Below are positions 36,994 to 44,849 of a DNA stretch of 64,000 nucleotides, piece after piece. The DNA is from Gammaproteobacteria bacterium (ex Lamellibrachia satsuma) (GTDB taxonomy: Bacteria > Pseudomonadota > Gammaproteobacteria > Chromatiales > Chromatiaceae). Made by a program: the position numbers and the translations under genes. The first letter of the stretch is position 1; every line of letters begins with the position of its first letter. The stretch spans positions 620,001 to 684,000 of the forward strand of contig CP053680.1 in assembly GCA_019623805.1 (NCBI GenBank). The letters run 5' to 3'. The notes below the pieces were generated by a model that saw only the letters and a list, made by a program, of their open reading frames with translations, did not search any database and had not been told where the DNA came from.

Positions 36994-37358
36994 GGTTTTA
37001 TCCCTCAAAATCGATGTAAAAATCCTTCTCTATTTTTTTCAATTTCTCACAACAGATTGATGTTGGCATTGATAATTGTTCAGCATCGTGAAAAGAGGAC
37101 GCAGCGGCTTGGTTTAGGTTGGGTGACCAATAACCAGATGTCTGGCAGCGAGCCTGGCATTGAGAAAATGTGGTAGCCATGGGGATCCAGATATAGGTGT
37201 GCAGGGAAAGTCGCACTCGTGGACAGTGATAATAAACAAGGAAGTCGATGGTGCCAGGAGTAACGGGTGGCCTATAGGTCAGGTCTATGGGTGAAAAAGA
37301 ATAATCGATAGGTGGCGGGGGGCTAGGAGCTTACTTCCTTAATGTTGCATTCTTTTTT
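36994..37358. other. Gene-free stretch
   Basis: I see no supported gene, repeat or RNA in these 365 bases between the broken gene and the receiver remnant. Short open frames are present on both strands, but none has family features. Confidence 0.5.
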
Positions 37359-37529
37359 ATGCACGTCCCCATTATTGCCTTGACTGCAGATGTACAGGAA
37401 GGTGTGCAGGAGCAATGCAGTACCGCCGGTCAAGATGATTATCTTAGCAAGCCATTTTCTCAGAACGCTTTACAGGCGGTAATGAAGATATGGTTGTCAG
37501 AGAAAGATAAAGAGATCGATTTCGTATAA
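37359..37529 (+). pseudogene. Remnant of a receiver domain (C-terminal half)
   Basis: 56 codons starting MHVPIIALTADV and containing CSTAGQDDYLSKPFSQ match the last third of a two-component receiver, including the conserved Lys-Pro and the preceding Thr/Ala switch. The Asp-containing first half is absent upstream. It probably is the tail of a lost hybrid sensor kinase or response regulator. Confidence 0.7.
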
Positions 37530-37547
37530 CGAACAAGAAACGTATAC

Positions 37548-38864
37548 CTACTTTAACCAGAGCTCAACCCGACGATTTTTTGCCTGCCCCAATTCGGACT
37601 CATTGGATGCTACTGGAACAGCGTTGCCATAACCACGGCTGGTAACGACCCAAACTCCCTTTTTCCTTAAGTATTTTCCAACCTGGTCGGCTCGCCGGAC
37701 TGAGCGATTGTAGTTGACCATCGGTATGCCATCTGGTTTTTGCTCGGTGAAGCCGAAAAGCAGGATCCCACTCTTCAGTTTGTTTCTCTCATCCAAATAT
37801 CGGTAGATACGGTCTGCATCCCGTTTTGCCTTGTTGTCCAGGAAGACTGTGCTTTCAGAAAATCGCATATTGACGGAGAGCCGTTTTGTACCCTGCGCAA
37901 GTTTCCTCAACTCTTTCGGATACTGTTTGCCCAGTTCAAATGTGCTGGCGAATACCTTCTGTGAAACGAAGCCTACCTTTTCTATCACCTCCTGAGCGGC
38001 ATCGGAACGCGCATATTCGGTGAATTGTTGTGCCAGAGAATTGGCGTCGTCCGGGTTGGGGAGATAGAGGTAGAGTCGGCGAGACAATGCATAGTCTTCA
38101 GTTGCGACTGAGAAATTATTGGGTTCGATGGCCGGCGCCTCCCCATCGGATATCGCCAGAGCCTTGGATTGTAGAATGTGGGGCAAGCCGACAAAGCCTA
38201 TTCCCTCTTTGTCCAGCGCAACGCTGTTGGAAAGGTCGGTATTATCCGCAAAACGTTTTGCTTTTTCTGACATTGGAGTCTTTTTTCCCAAGACAAGGCT
38301 ACGGAAGACATCAAATGTTCCGGATTGGTCATCCCTGGCATACAGATGGATTGCGCCCGGTGCTCTTCCCAGCATTTTCCAGTCGGTTATTTTTCCGGCG
38401 AAGATGTCCCGAATCTGGGATTTTTTGAGGGTCGAGAGGGAGGTCTCAGGATGCACGATGACCGCTATGCCATCCAGTGCAATGACATGTTCGTTCTCCA
38501 GTGCAGTCATATTTCCGAGTGACGCGAGCGCCTGGACCTCTTTCTCTTTGATTCGTCGCGACGACATGGCCAGATCCGCCTGGCCACCTTTCAACCCTTT
38601 AAAACCGGTACTCGAACCCTTGGCGATAATATCGACCCGTATGCTGTCGCCATTGGCTGCTTCCGCTTGTACGATGCTTTCCTCTTTCCGTTGCGAAATC
38701 TGGATAGACTGATAGCCATTGGTTTTCAGCCAGGCCCTAATCAGTTCGGGTGCGAGTTGGGCACCGACAGTATTTGATCCATGAATACGCAGTGACAGAC
38801 TTTTGGCCTCAGCATTAAACAACGAGAACAAAAGTATGAGTGGAACTAACAACCGAAAATTCAT
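37548..38864 (-). CDS. PstS-like binding domain fused to an OmpA domain
   Basis: 438 residues. A signal peptide (1-20) is followed by a phosphate-binding-protein-like domain (about 24-290) with GSNTVGAQL, AKGSSTGFKGL, ARDDQSGTFDVF and GIGFVGLP. A C-terminal OmpA/MotB-like peptidoglycan-binding domain (about 325-438) has FLDNKAKRDADRI, NRSVRRADQV and NRRVELWL. It is likely a periplasmic ligand-binding protein tethered to peptidoglycan. No ABC transporter genes are adjacent, so a sensory or storage role is possible. Confidence 0.85.
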   Translation of the reverse strand: MNFRLLVPLILLFSLFNAEAKSLSLRIHGSNTVGAQLAPELIRAWLKTNGYQSIQISQRKEESIVQAEAANGDSIRVDIIAKGSSTGFKGLKGGQADLAMSSRRIKEKEVQALASLGNMTALENEHVIALDGIAVIVHPETSLSTLKKSQIRDIFAGKITDWKMLGRAPGAIHLYARDDQSGTFDVFRSLVLGKKTPMSEKAKRFADNTDLSNSVALDKEGIGFVGLPHILQSKALAISDGEAPAIEPNNFSVATEDYALSRRLYLYLPNPDDANSLAQQFTEYARSDAAQEVIEKVGFVSQKVFASTFELGKQYPKELRKLAQGTKRLSVNMRFSESTVFLDNKAKRDADRIYRYLDERNKLKSGILLFGFTEQKPDGIPMVNYNRSVRRADQVGKYLRKKGVWVVTSRGYGNAVPVASNESELGQAKNRRVELWLK

Positions 38865-39013
38865 AAATTCTCCTTTTAATCAAACTGTTGCGTATTAGTA
38901 GCGAACAGCATATTCCAGTAAAATCATTTTGACGGGATATGGAAACGATACCAGAACAGCGATATCCAGACGATTATGTGGCTATCGCAGTCTACGGTTT
39001 ATGGGGGATTGAT

Positions 39014-39100
39014 CACGGTTTCCTCTCAGATCCAGACGCAAATTGCTGCTGCGCTGGTGTGGCCGGGAAAAACCGTGCCTGGCTACAGGGATGAGCAATC
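39014..39100 (+). pseudogene. Possible RAYT C-terminal remnant
   Basis: The frame SSQIQTQIAAAL followed by PGK resembles the tail SSQFQAQIAAALGRRVSPGK at 44415-44475, the usual end of REP-associated tyrosine transposases. The remainder is scrambled. Weak evidence based only on this short similarity. Confidence 0.4.
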
Positions 39101-39123
39101 AGTGCCAGAACCCAAAGAGAGGA

Positions 39124-40518
39124 TCAGTCGGCAATCTTAATGATTCTACTTGTCCTTGCCATCAGTACGCTGTCAGCTGGAGCGATTCCGAGGCGTGTCA
39201 CGAATCCGGGGGGATATCGGAGATATCGAAGCGCCACTTCGGCCTCCAGGCTACCCGATGCGTCAGCTGGCAGGGTGAAGCGAAACATTTCGCGGCGTAC
39301 TTCGCCGGCCTTCAGCCGATTATCGAAGACCTTGTCCACAGCCTCCCAGTTATTGAGTGTCTGCTGACCCTCCGTGTCCACGACAATCGCCCGGTAGAGC
39401 CGGCTGCCATCCGCGATCTCCGTGCCAAGCAACGCGGCATCGGTGGGGTTCAGCCCGGCAACATCCCAGCGGGTACGCGTATTAGGTTTTGCCTTAAGCT
39501 GCCACTCCTGCCCAGAACTCTGATTCCTGAGCCTGACATCCAACCACGCCAGGCGCAATTCGATGGCTCCGGTAGGCATGCTGTGGCCCGCCTCGCTGTT
39601 GTCCAGTTCGACGCCGACAAATATTGTTTGGCTTGGCTTGGCTTTGCCCGGGAAGCTTTGAACCCGTAATTTGACGGCCCCTTCGAGTTGACTTTTCACA
39701 TTCGCGCCGGGAAACTGGTGGCTAAACACCTGTTCCCGCGTTGGTGGTGAGAGGAGGGTACCGGCGGCGACGGTTCCCGTCTCAAAGACCGGGCTCCCAG
39801 CAATCAAGCGTCCAGCGGCACTCATATGACAATCCTGGCACTCGATGCCATTCCTCGACCAGTAGCTAGTCTTCCATTCACTGTAAGTGGTGTGTATTTG
39901 CACGCCTTGCCCATTTGTCGCTTCGTGGCAGACGGCACAGGCCTCGCTCTTGCGTTGAAACGGTGAGTATTCACGGTGCCAATCTGACGCGAACTTCAGG
40001 GGACCATACTTTATCGGGCCGGGCGATGGGATGTAATTGGCATTACCCGGTGCCAAACCCCTGTGGCCAATAGTGGTATGACAAAAGTCACAGGTCACTC
40101 CGGGCGGACTCTCACCCAGACTGTCGCGGGCAGGCAAACGCTGGTCCTGAGTCAAAAAGGTGGTGGGCGAATGGCAGGCCAGGCATGAGCCTGCTTTGTG
40201 TGCGGTATCTGGGTCTCCTGATACTTGGGGAAGCAGCACGTTGTAGACTTGATTCTGGAAAACCGGATTCGCGAAGGCTCTGGCGTGCATCGATTGCTCG
40301 AATTGGTTGTACAAATGTGCATGGCAGTTCGAACAGACCTTTGAGGACTCATAGGCTCCTGTTTTAGCCAGGTTAACCGCACCAGCTTGACCGGCTTTCG
40401 CCACCGGGGCAAGAAACACTGCGGCCATGAAGGTGATGAACGTGGCACGAAGCAGATTAGACGCCATCTCGCGGATTGACCAAGCGCTGTTGCTGTAAAA
40501 TCGATATCTGGCCACCAT
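39124..40518 (-). CDS. Exported pentaheme cytochrome c
   Basis: 464 residues (an in-frame ATG at 40467 gives 447). A signal/anchor segment lies near residues 20-42, then five CXXCH heme sites: CSNCH, CLACH, CDFCH, CAVCH and CQDCH, all in the first 240 residues. The C-terminal half is beta-rich without hemes. Multiheme cytochromes of this layout carry electrons in the periplasm, often to nitrogen or sulfur compounds. The IS701 copy lies 58 bases upstream of the start and may have replaced its promoter. Confidence 0.87.
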   Translation of the reverse strand: MVARYRFYSNSAWSIREMASNLLRATFITFMAAVFLAPVAKAGQAGAVNLAKTGAYESSKVCSNCHAHLYNQFEQSMHARAFANPVFQNQVYNVLLPQVSGDPDTAHKAGSCLACHSPTTFLTQDQRLPARDSLGESPPGVTCDFCHTTIGHRGLAPGNANYIPSPGPIKYGPLKFASDWHREYSPFQRKSEACAVCHEATNGQGVQIHTTYSEWKTSYWSRNGIECQDCHMSAAGRLIAGSPVFETGTVAAGTLLSPPTREQVFSHQFPGANVKSQLEGAVKLRVQSFPGKAKPSQTIFVGVELDNSEAGHSMPTGAIELRLAWLDVRLRNQSSGQEWQLKAKPNTRTRWDVAGLNPTDAALLGTEIADGSRLYRAIVVDTEGQQTLNNWEAVDKVFDNRLKAGEVRREMFRFTLPADASGSLEAEVALRYLRYPPGFVTRLGIAPADSVLMARTSRIIKIAD

Positions 40519-40576
40519 TACCTCTACTAGATTTTCCCATCGAATCTTTTCATTGTAGTAGTTTGCTAGGAATTAA

Positions 40577-42100
40577 TTCTACTTTGTCAGATTCCATCAC
40601 CCGGCAACCGACTGTTCCAGCGTCTGTTTTCGATATTGGGAGTCGATAGCCGCTTGTCGTTTACGATGCCGTTTCGTCATTTGCCGTAGTATTTCATCGC
40701 GTTCAATATCTCGCCGTGGCAGGAAGGCACGCAATAGCGATTCGATGTCTGAACAACTGAGTAAGGGGTGATCATCTTTTTGCACAATTCGCTCTTCGAG
40801 CATGAATAACATCGCCATCATGACCAAGGCCATATGGTGATGCCAGGATTTCCATTTACGGGCCTGATAATCAGCAAGACCTGATTCACTCTTACCATCC
40901 TGGAACGAACGCTCAACCCAGAACCGCTGCGCCTGCATCTTTGCAAGACAATGGGATGGCGTTTCTTCCGGTGCATTCGACAAGGTGTATTTAATCGTCT
41001 CCGGTGAATTGACCTCTCGTCGTACAATCAGGTGCCATTGATGTGCCTGGGCTTCTTTTCCATCCCAAAGCCAAACCCGATGATGCAGGATCTCGACGCG
41101 CAGTTTGCCCTTGCTGCTATCCCGTAATACCACTTGCTGCCACTCGCTGTCCCGTTGCTCATTGAGCCACTGGTCAACGCGCAGACGGGCTGCCTGGGCT
41201 TGCAGACGACTTCGACGACGACCGCGCGTTGTCGTGCTCTCCGGTATGAACGGCTGTGGATCTTCCAGGTAGACCTGTTGGTCTTTGTGGATGTCCACCA
41301 CAAAGGTTTCACCCATCGCCTCCAAACCCCTCAGAAAAGCCGGATCCTTCCCGTATCCCCCATCTGCACCCACCCAGGCAAAACGCAGGCCAAGCGTCCT
41401 CTGATGACGCACCATCTCCAGCGCCAACTCTGACTTGCTTTGATGTTTCCGTTCAACTTCCGGGATACCCGCCTTGCGACAGCGAGCCGGGTTCGATACC
41501 CACTCTTTGGGTAGATAGAGACGTTCATCTATCAGCGTGGACAAGTGCCCTTTACCCAGTGCTGCGAATACACCAACCTGGCAGTTATCCACCTTGCCCT
41601 GGCGGCCATTCCATTGGCGTTTAACCCCCACTGAATGTTTACCCTTCTTGGCAAGGCCACTCTCATCGAGCAACAGACAGGTATCCGCGGTTCCACCCAG
41701 CCATTGATCGGCTTCCAGCGCCACTTGGTCTAACACCGCACGATGATCCCACGGGGACTCGGTGAGCATATGCTGGAGACGCTGATCATCTGCGCCTGCA
41801 ACCACCTCTTCCATGCGTTCCATGTTCTTTCTCTGCGCTTGCATCAGGCCTTTGAGATAGTGTGTGACCGGTTGAAACACCGACCTCGTCTTGCTTCGAA
41901 AATGGGATTCAAAGCGGTACTGGAAACGTTGGAATCGCTCCGCTATGCGATCGATTCTACTTATGCGCGTATCAGGTAATTCAAATGACCTTGGTGCTTG
42001 TCATTTGATGCTCTTCCTTACGATGATTGCCAAGAAATTCACAGCATATATTTTATATTATTCAGTGAGTTACTTATAGATCTAATCTGACAAAGTAGAA
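40577..42100 (-). mobile_element. IS701-like insertion sequence, full copy 1
   Basis: 1524 bases; ends TTCTACTTTGTCAGAT / ATCTGACAAAGTAGAA with TTAA directly outside both (40573-40576, 42101-42104), which fits the YTAR target of IS701 elements. It appears identical to copy 2 at 50905-52428 wherever compared. Confidence 0.9.
40597..41880 (-). CDS. IS701-like transposase (copy 1)
   Basis: 427 residues. DDE-type motifs include CLLLDESGLAKKGKHSVGV (first Asp), FAWVGADGGYGKD (second Asp) and RFWVERSFQDGKSESGLADYQ (Glu). Length and motifs fit the IS701 family. The frame is intact, so it is potentially active and could also mobilise the fragment at 23063. Confidence 0.92.
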   Translation of the reverse strand: MFQPVTHYLKGLMQAQRKNMERMEEVVAGADDQRLQHMLTESPWDHRAVLDQVALEADQWLGGTADTCLLLDESGLAKKGKHSVGVKRQWNGRQGKVDNCQVGVFAALGKGHLSTLIDERLYLPKEWVSNPARCRKAGIPEVERKHQSKSELALEMVRHQRTLGLRFAWVGADGGYGKDPAFLRGLEAMGETFVVDIHKDQQVYLEDPQPFIPESTTTRGRRRSRLQAQAARLRVDQWLNEQRDSEWQQVVLRDSSKGKLRVEILHHRVWLWDGKEAQAHQWHLIVRREVNSPETIKYTLSNAPEETPSHCLAKMQAQRFWVERSFQDGKSESGLADYQARKWKSWHHHMALVMMAMLFMLEERIVQKDDHPLLSCSDIESLLRAFLPRRDIERDEILRQMTKRHRKRQAAIDSQYRKQTLEQSVAG

Positions 42101-42104
42101 TTAA

Positions 42105-42154
42105 GGGAACGGATTTATTTACTGCCTTGTCGAATGAACAATAAATCTGCCCCC
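42105..42154. repeat. REP-like hairpin, family A, copy A1
   Basis: GGGAACGGATTTATTT and AATAAATCTGCCCCC form imperfect inverted arms around about 19 bases. It begins at the IS701 copy 1 target site and lies 22 bases before the Mut7-C gene. Confidence 0.65.
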
Positions 42155-42176
42155 TTTTCTGGGCTATTGTGGTGGT

Positions 42177-42932
42177 ATGGCCAACAATTGCGCAACGTTT
42201 CGCTTTTACGAAGAACTCAACGACTTTCTCCCCCAGGCGCAACGCAAGAGAGAGATCGTTTACCCATTTCACGATCATCCGGGGATCAAAGATTCCATTG
42301 AGGCATTGGGCGTTCCTCACAGTGAAGTGGATCTGATTATCGTCAACGGGCTATCGGAAGGGTTTGATTACCCACTACAGGATGGTGATCGCGTAGCCAT
42401 CTATCCGATGTTTGAGTCCCTTGATATCACCCCTCTGTTGCGACTGCGTCCGCAACCGTTGAGGGTGGTTCGCTTTGTTGTAGATGTTAATCTGGGCAAA
42501 TTGGCTCGAATGCTTCGCTGGTTGGGATTTGATACTCTCTATCGAAATGACTACCAAGATCGGGAGATAGTCGATATATCAGTCAACCAGCAGCGTATCA
42601 TCCTCACACGTGATCGGCGATTGCTCCGTGCCAAAGCAGTGACACACGGCTACTGGGTGCGCGAGGTAGATTCGGAGCGTCAGATTAAGGAGATACTCGC
42701 GCGCTTCGATCTGCGTCGGCAAATCATACCCTATGCCCGTTGCCAGGAGTGCAATGGCTTGGTCGGCGCTGTCGACAAGGCTGTGGTGCTTTCTCAGCTT
42801 GAGCCCAAGACCATCCGCTATTACAACAAATTTTACCAATGTGCAGATTGTGGAAAGGTATATTGGAAAGGGTCACACTATTCGCATATGCAGGCTAAAT
42901 TACAGCGCCTTCTGGAAGATGCGAAGTTATAA
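42177..42932 (+). CDS. Mut7-C RNase-domain protein with ubiquitin-like N-terminus
   Basis: 251 residues. The N-terminal ~85 residues match the ubiquitin-like domain found before Mut7-C (NGLSEGFDYPLQDGDRVAIYP). The Mut7-C PIN-like part has VVDVNLGKLARMLRWLGFDTLY and IILTRDRRLLRA with acidic residues for metal binding. A C-terminal zinc ribbon has CQEC and CADC. The likely role is RNA cleavage; the substrate is unknown. Confidence 0.88.
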   Translation: MANNCATFRFYEELNDFLPQAQRKREIVYPFHDHPGIKDSIEALGVPHSEVDLIIVNGLSEGFDYPLQDGDRVAIYPMFESLDITPLLRLRPQPLRVVRFVVDVNLGKLARMLRWLGFDTLYRNDYQDREIVDISVNQQRIILTRDRRLLRAKAVTHGYWVREVDSERQIKEILARFDLRRQIIPYARCQECNGLVGAVDKAVVLSQLEPKTIRYYNKFYQCADCGKVYWKGSHYSHMQAKLQRLLEDAKL

Positions 42933-43072
42933 GGGGGCACCCATCTGCATCGAATGCACTTCAATGATGATGAAAAGGTATACTGTCCCCAAATAGTCTT
43001 AATCGGGTTATATGCCAAACGTGAGGCTATGAGCAATGGTAAAGACCCTCACAGGATATTCAGGTTAACGTG

Positions 43073-43540
43073 ATGAAAAGATTTATCGATCTGTTGAACG
43101 AGTGCCTTCCTGAAGTGGAGGAGATATACCCTTGGGATCTGGAAGATCAGATGGAGGAAGGGCTTGATATGCTGGTTGTGGACGTACGTGAACTCTATGA
43201 GTTCGACGTGATGCATATCGAGGATTCCATTAATGTTCCCCGTGGAATACTTGAGTCTGCGGCCGAGTGGGATTACGAGGAGACAGAACCGGATCTGGTG
43301 CAGGCACGTGACCGTTACGTGGTTGTTGCCTGTCGTTCAGGCAATCGAAGTCTGTTGGCAGCTAGAACGCTTTCCCTTATGGGCTTTAAAAATGTTGTTA
43401 ACCTGAAGACGGGGCTGCGCGGTTGGAATGACTACGAGTTGCCCCTGGTGGACCAGACCTATCTGCCGGTGACCCTCGAGGAGGGCGATGCCTACCTGGC
43501 CAACAAGGTGCTTCCTGAACAACGTCGACCGGAGGAGTAG
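43073..43540 (+). CDS. Rhodanese-domain protein
   Basis: 155 residues from ATG 43073 (a GTG lies one codon earlier). One rhodanese domain has VVDVRELYEF and active-site loop VVACRSGNRS (Cys near residue 86). There is no signal peptide, so it is cytoplasmic, unlike the exported rhodanese at 34482. It probably delivers sulfane sulfur; the C-terminal extension of about 30 residues is acidic. Confidence 0.88.
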   Translation: MKRFIDLLNECLPEVEEIYPWDLEDQMEEGLDMLVVDVRELYEFDVMHIEDSINVPRGILESAAEWDYEETEPDLVQARDRYVVVACRSGNRSLLAARTLSLMGFKNVVNLKTGLRGWNDYELPLVDQTYLPVTLEEGDAYLANKVLPEQRRPEE

Positions 43541-43542
43541 CA

Positions 43543-43602
43543 GGGACAAAAGTAACCGATTTATTTAAACGTTCTCCAATGAAAAATAAATCTGTCCACT
43601 TT
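43543..43602. repeat. REP-like hairpin, family A, copy A2
   Basis: GGGACAAAAGTAACCGATTT and AAATAAATCTGTCCAC flank about 20 bases. It lies between the converging rhodanese and cysteine-peptidase-like genes, a common place for REP elements. Confidence 0.65.
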
Positions 43603-43615
43603 TCTGATGGGGCGT

Positions 43616-44188
43616 TTAATTACCCAGCGAAATCCACAAACCAACAGGCGTATACGAGGTAGTTCCGAGAGAAGCCCAGTTGTGCAGCTTTCCATCTCCA
43701 GGATCCATGTACAACCCGTTTTCTCCAAGCGCCAGCCAATGGAATCCACCCCCACCATTGTCCACACAGATTGCCTGACAGACACTTGTTGCTGTAGGCG
43801 AAAACACGCCTTCCTTCCCGCCAGCGCCTAACGTCTGGCAGGCCGACTGTTCATTCTTGAAAAGTGCACCGAAGAGAGGATGACTAAGAAGAGGGCATCC
43901 CTTCATGAAGCCGACGGTTGGTTTCAGCCCGAACTCCACTGCCACATAGCTCATGGCAGCAGGCAAGTTATTCCCGCCAGGTCCACAACCTGTTATTGCA
44001 TAGATATTTCGGGCCACTGTAAGGCCGGAAGTCCCTTGATAAATGGCTGATTTTCTGTTGCCATATTTTAAAAAGGTGGTCTTTGAAGCTGGTAACAGAT
44101 TGAAAGCATCCAGGATGGCAGTCAGTGCATAGGCACCGCACACCATCGACCCACCAGGTTGCGCGTGAAAACCCTTCAAATCAGGCAT
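43616..44188 (-). CDS. Papain-like cysteine peptidase-like protein
   Basis: 190 residues from ATG 44188 (GGAGGG upstream). A plausible Cys/His/Asp triad is Cys17 in GGSMVCGAYALTA, His150 in GGGGFHWLALGE and Asp162 in LYMDPGDGK, similar in order to C39/C58 and related papain-fold enzymes. No signal peptide or known name. It may be an effector or processing protease; it is flanked by REP hairpins on both sides. Confidence 0.5.
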   Translation of the reverse strand: MPDLKGFHAQPGGSMVCGAYALTAILDAFNLLPASKTTFLKYGNRKSAIYQGTSGLTVARNIYAITGCGPGGNNLPAAMSYVAVEFGLKPTVGFMKGCPLLSHPLFGALFKNEQSACQTLGAGGKEGVFSPTATSVCQAICVDNGGGGFHWLALGENGLYMDPGDGKLHNWASLGTTSYTPVGLWISLGN

Positions 44189-44247
44189 GGTAAAACCCTC
44201 CCTTCTCAAATCATACTGCCTGCCGCCAAATAGTTAAAGGTGAAAAA

Positions 44248-44300
44248 GGTGACAGATCCAGCATCAGCTACTCCCTTCCGAAAAAAATAAATCTGTCCCT
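44248..44300. repeat. REP-like hairpin, family A, copy A3 (degenerate)
   Basis: GTGACAGAT and ATAAATCTGTCCCT are the recognisable arm cores. It precedes the RAYT remnant, as REP elements often flank their transposase. Confidence 0.5.
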
Positions 44301-44335
44301 TATTTCATGAGCTGAACAGTTACAGATAAATTGCA

Positions 44336-44540
44336 TACAGAGAGCTATTTCGTTTTCAGCTTGATCCAATGATGGTTGATGAGATTCGTTTTAGCGACGA
44401 CTGGAAACTATGCTTTGGGTAGTTCACAGTTCCAGGCACAAATTGCCGCAGCTTTGGGGAGACGGGTGAGTCCAGGTAAAGCAGGACGGCCAGGAAAAAA
44501 ATGTGAGCCGGAATTGAAGGATTTGTTTAGTGGAGATTGA
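44336..44540 (+). pseudogene. RAYT (REP-associated tyrosine transposase) remnant, frameshifted
   Basis: The first frame reads YRELFRFQLDPMMVDEIR, then after a one-base shift near 44400 the frame reads YALGSSQFQAQIAAALGRR and SPGKAGRPGKK to a stop at 44540. These two blocks, in this order, are the typical C-terminus of RAYT/TnpA-REP proteins. The catalytic HUH and Tyr part is gone. REP hairpins stand on both sides. Confidence 0.75.
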
Positions 44541-44542
44541 GG

Positions 44543-44573
44543 ATAGGGGACAGAACCGTGGTCTGTCCCCTAT
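44543..44573. repeat. REP hairpin, family B, copy B1
   Basis: Perfect inverted repeat: ATAGGGGACAGA, loop ACCGTGG, TCTGTCCCCTAT. It directly follows the RAYT remnant. Confidence 0.8.
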
Positions 44574-44638
44574 TGTTTTATGGTGGTGTTTTGGTGGATC
44601 CGCTTCACTTGATCCCCCCTACATTGTTACGCAAACGC

Positions 44639-44797
44639 CTACCTCTTCGGCCTGGTTATTCCCAGCCGCTGCCTTTTCTCCCACAGTGCCTTGCGGCTGA
44701 TACCAAGTTTTTTTGCCAGTTCTGTCTTGGTCATGCTGTCCTGATGTTGCAGGACGAACTGCCGAAAATAGTCTTCCAGCGAGAGATCTTCTATCAA
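44639..44797 (-). pseudogene. Orphan C-terminal copy of the CbrB-like regulator
   Basis: The minus strand reads EDLSLEDYFRQFVLQHQDSM, then the helix-turn-helix ETELAKKLG-type region (here KTELAKKLGISRKALWEKR) and RLGITRPKR followed by a stop. It matches the last 50 residues of the regulator at 20722-22056 with about five substitutions. The downstream word GGGGGATCAAGTGAAGCGGATCCACCA (44591-44617 inverted) is also shared with 22107-22134. Receiver and AAA+ parts are absent. Confidence 0.85.
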
Positions 44798-44800
44798 TGA

Positions 44801-44849
44801 GGGGACGAATTTATTTAAAGCTGCCTCCGATGAAAAATAAATCTGTCCC
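44801..44849. repeat. REP-like hairpin, family A, copy A4 (target of IS4 copy A)
   Basis: GGGGACGAATTTATTT and AAAATAAATCTGTCCC are the arms. The last 12 bases TAAATCTGTCCC are duplicated at 46360-46371 by the IS insertion. Confidence 0.75.

Noticed and set aside
44537..44800. 87-codon plus-strand frame
   Set aside because: It is the shadow of the REP hairpin and of the inverted cbrB tail, which explains the sequence better.
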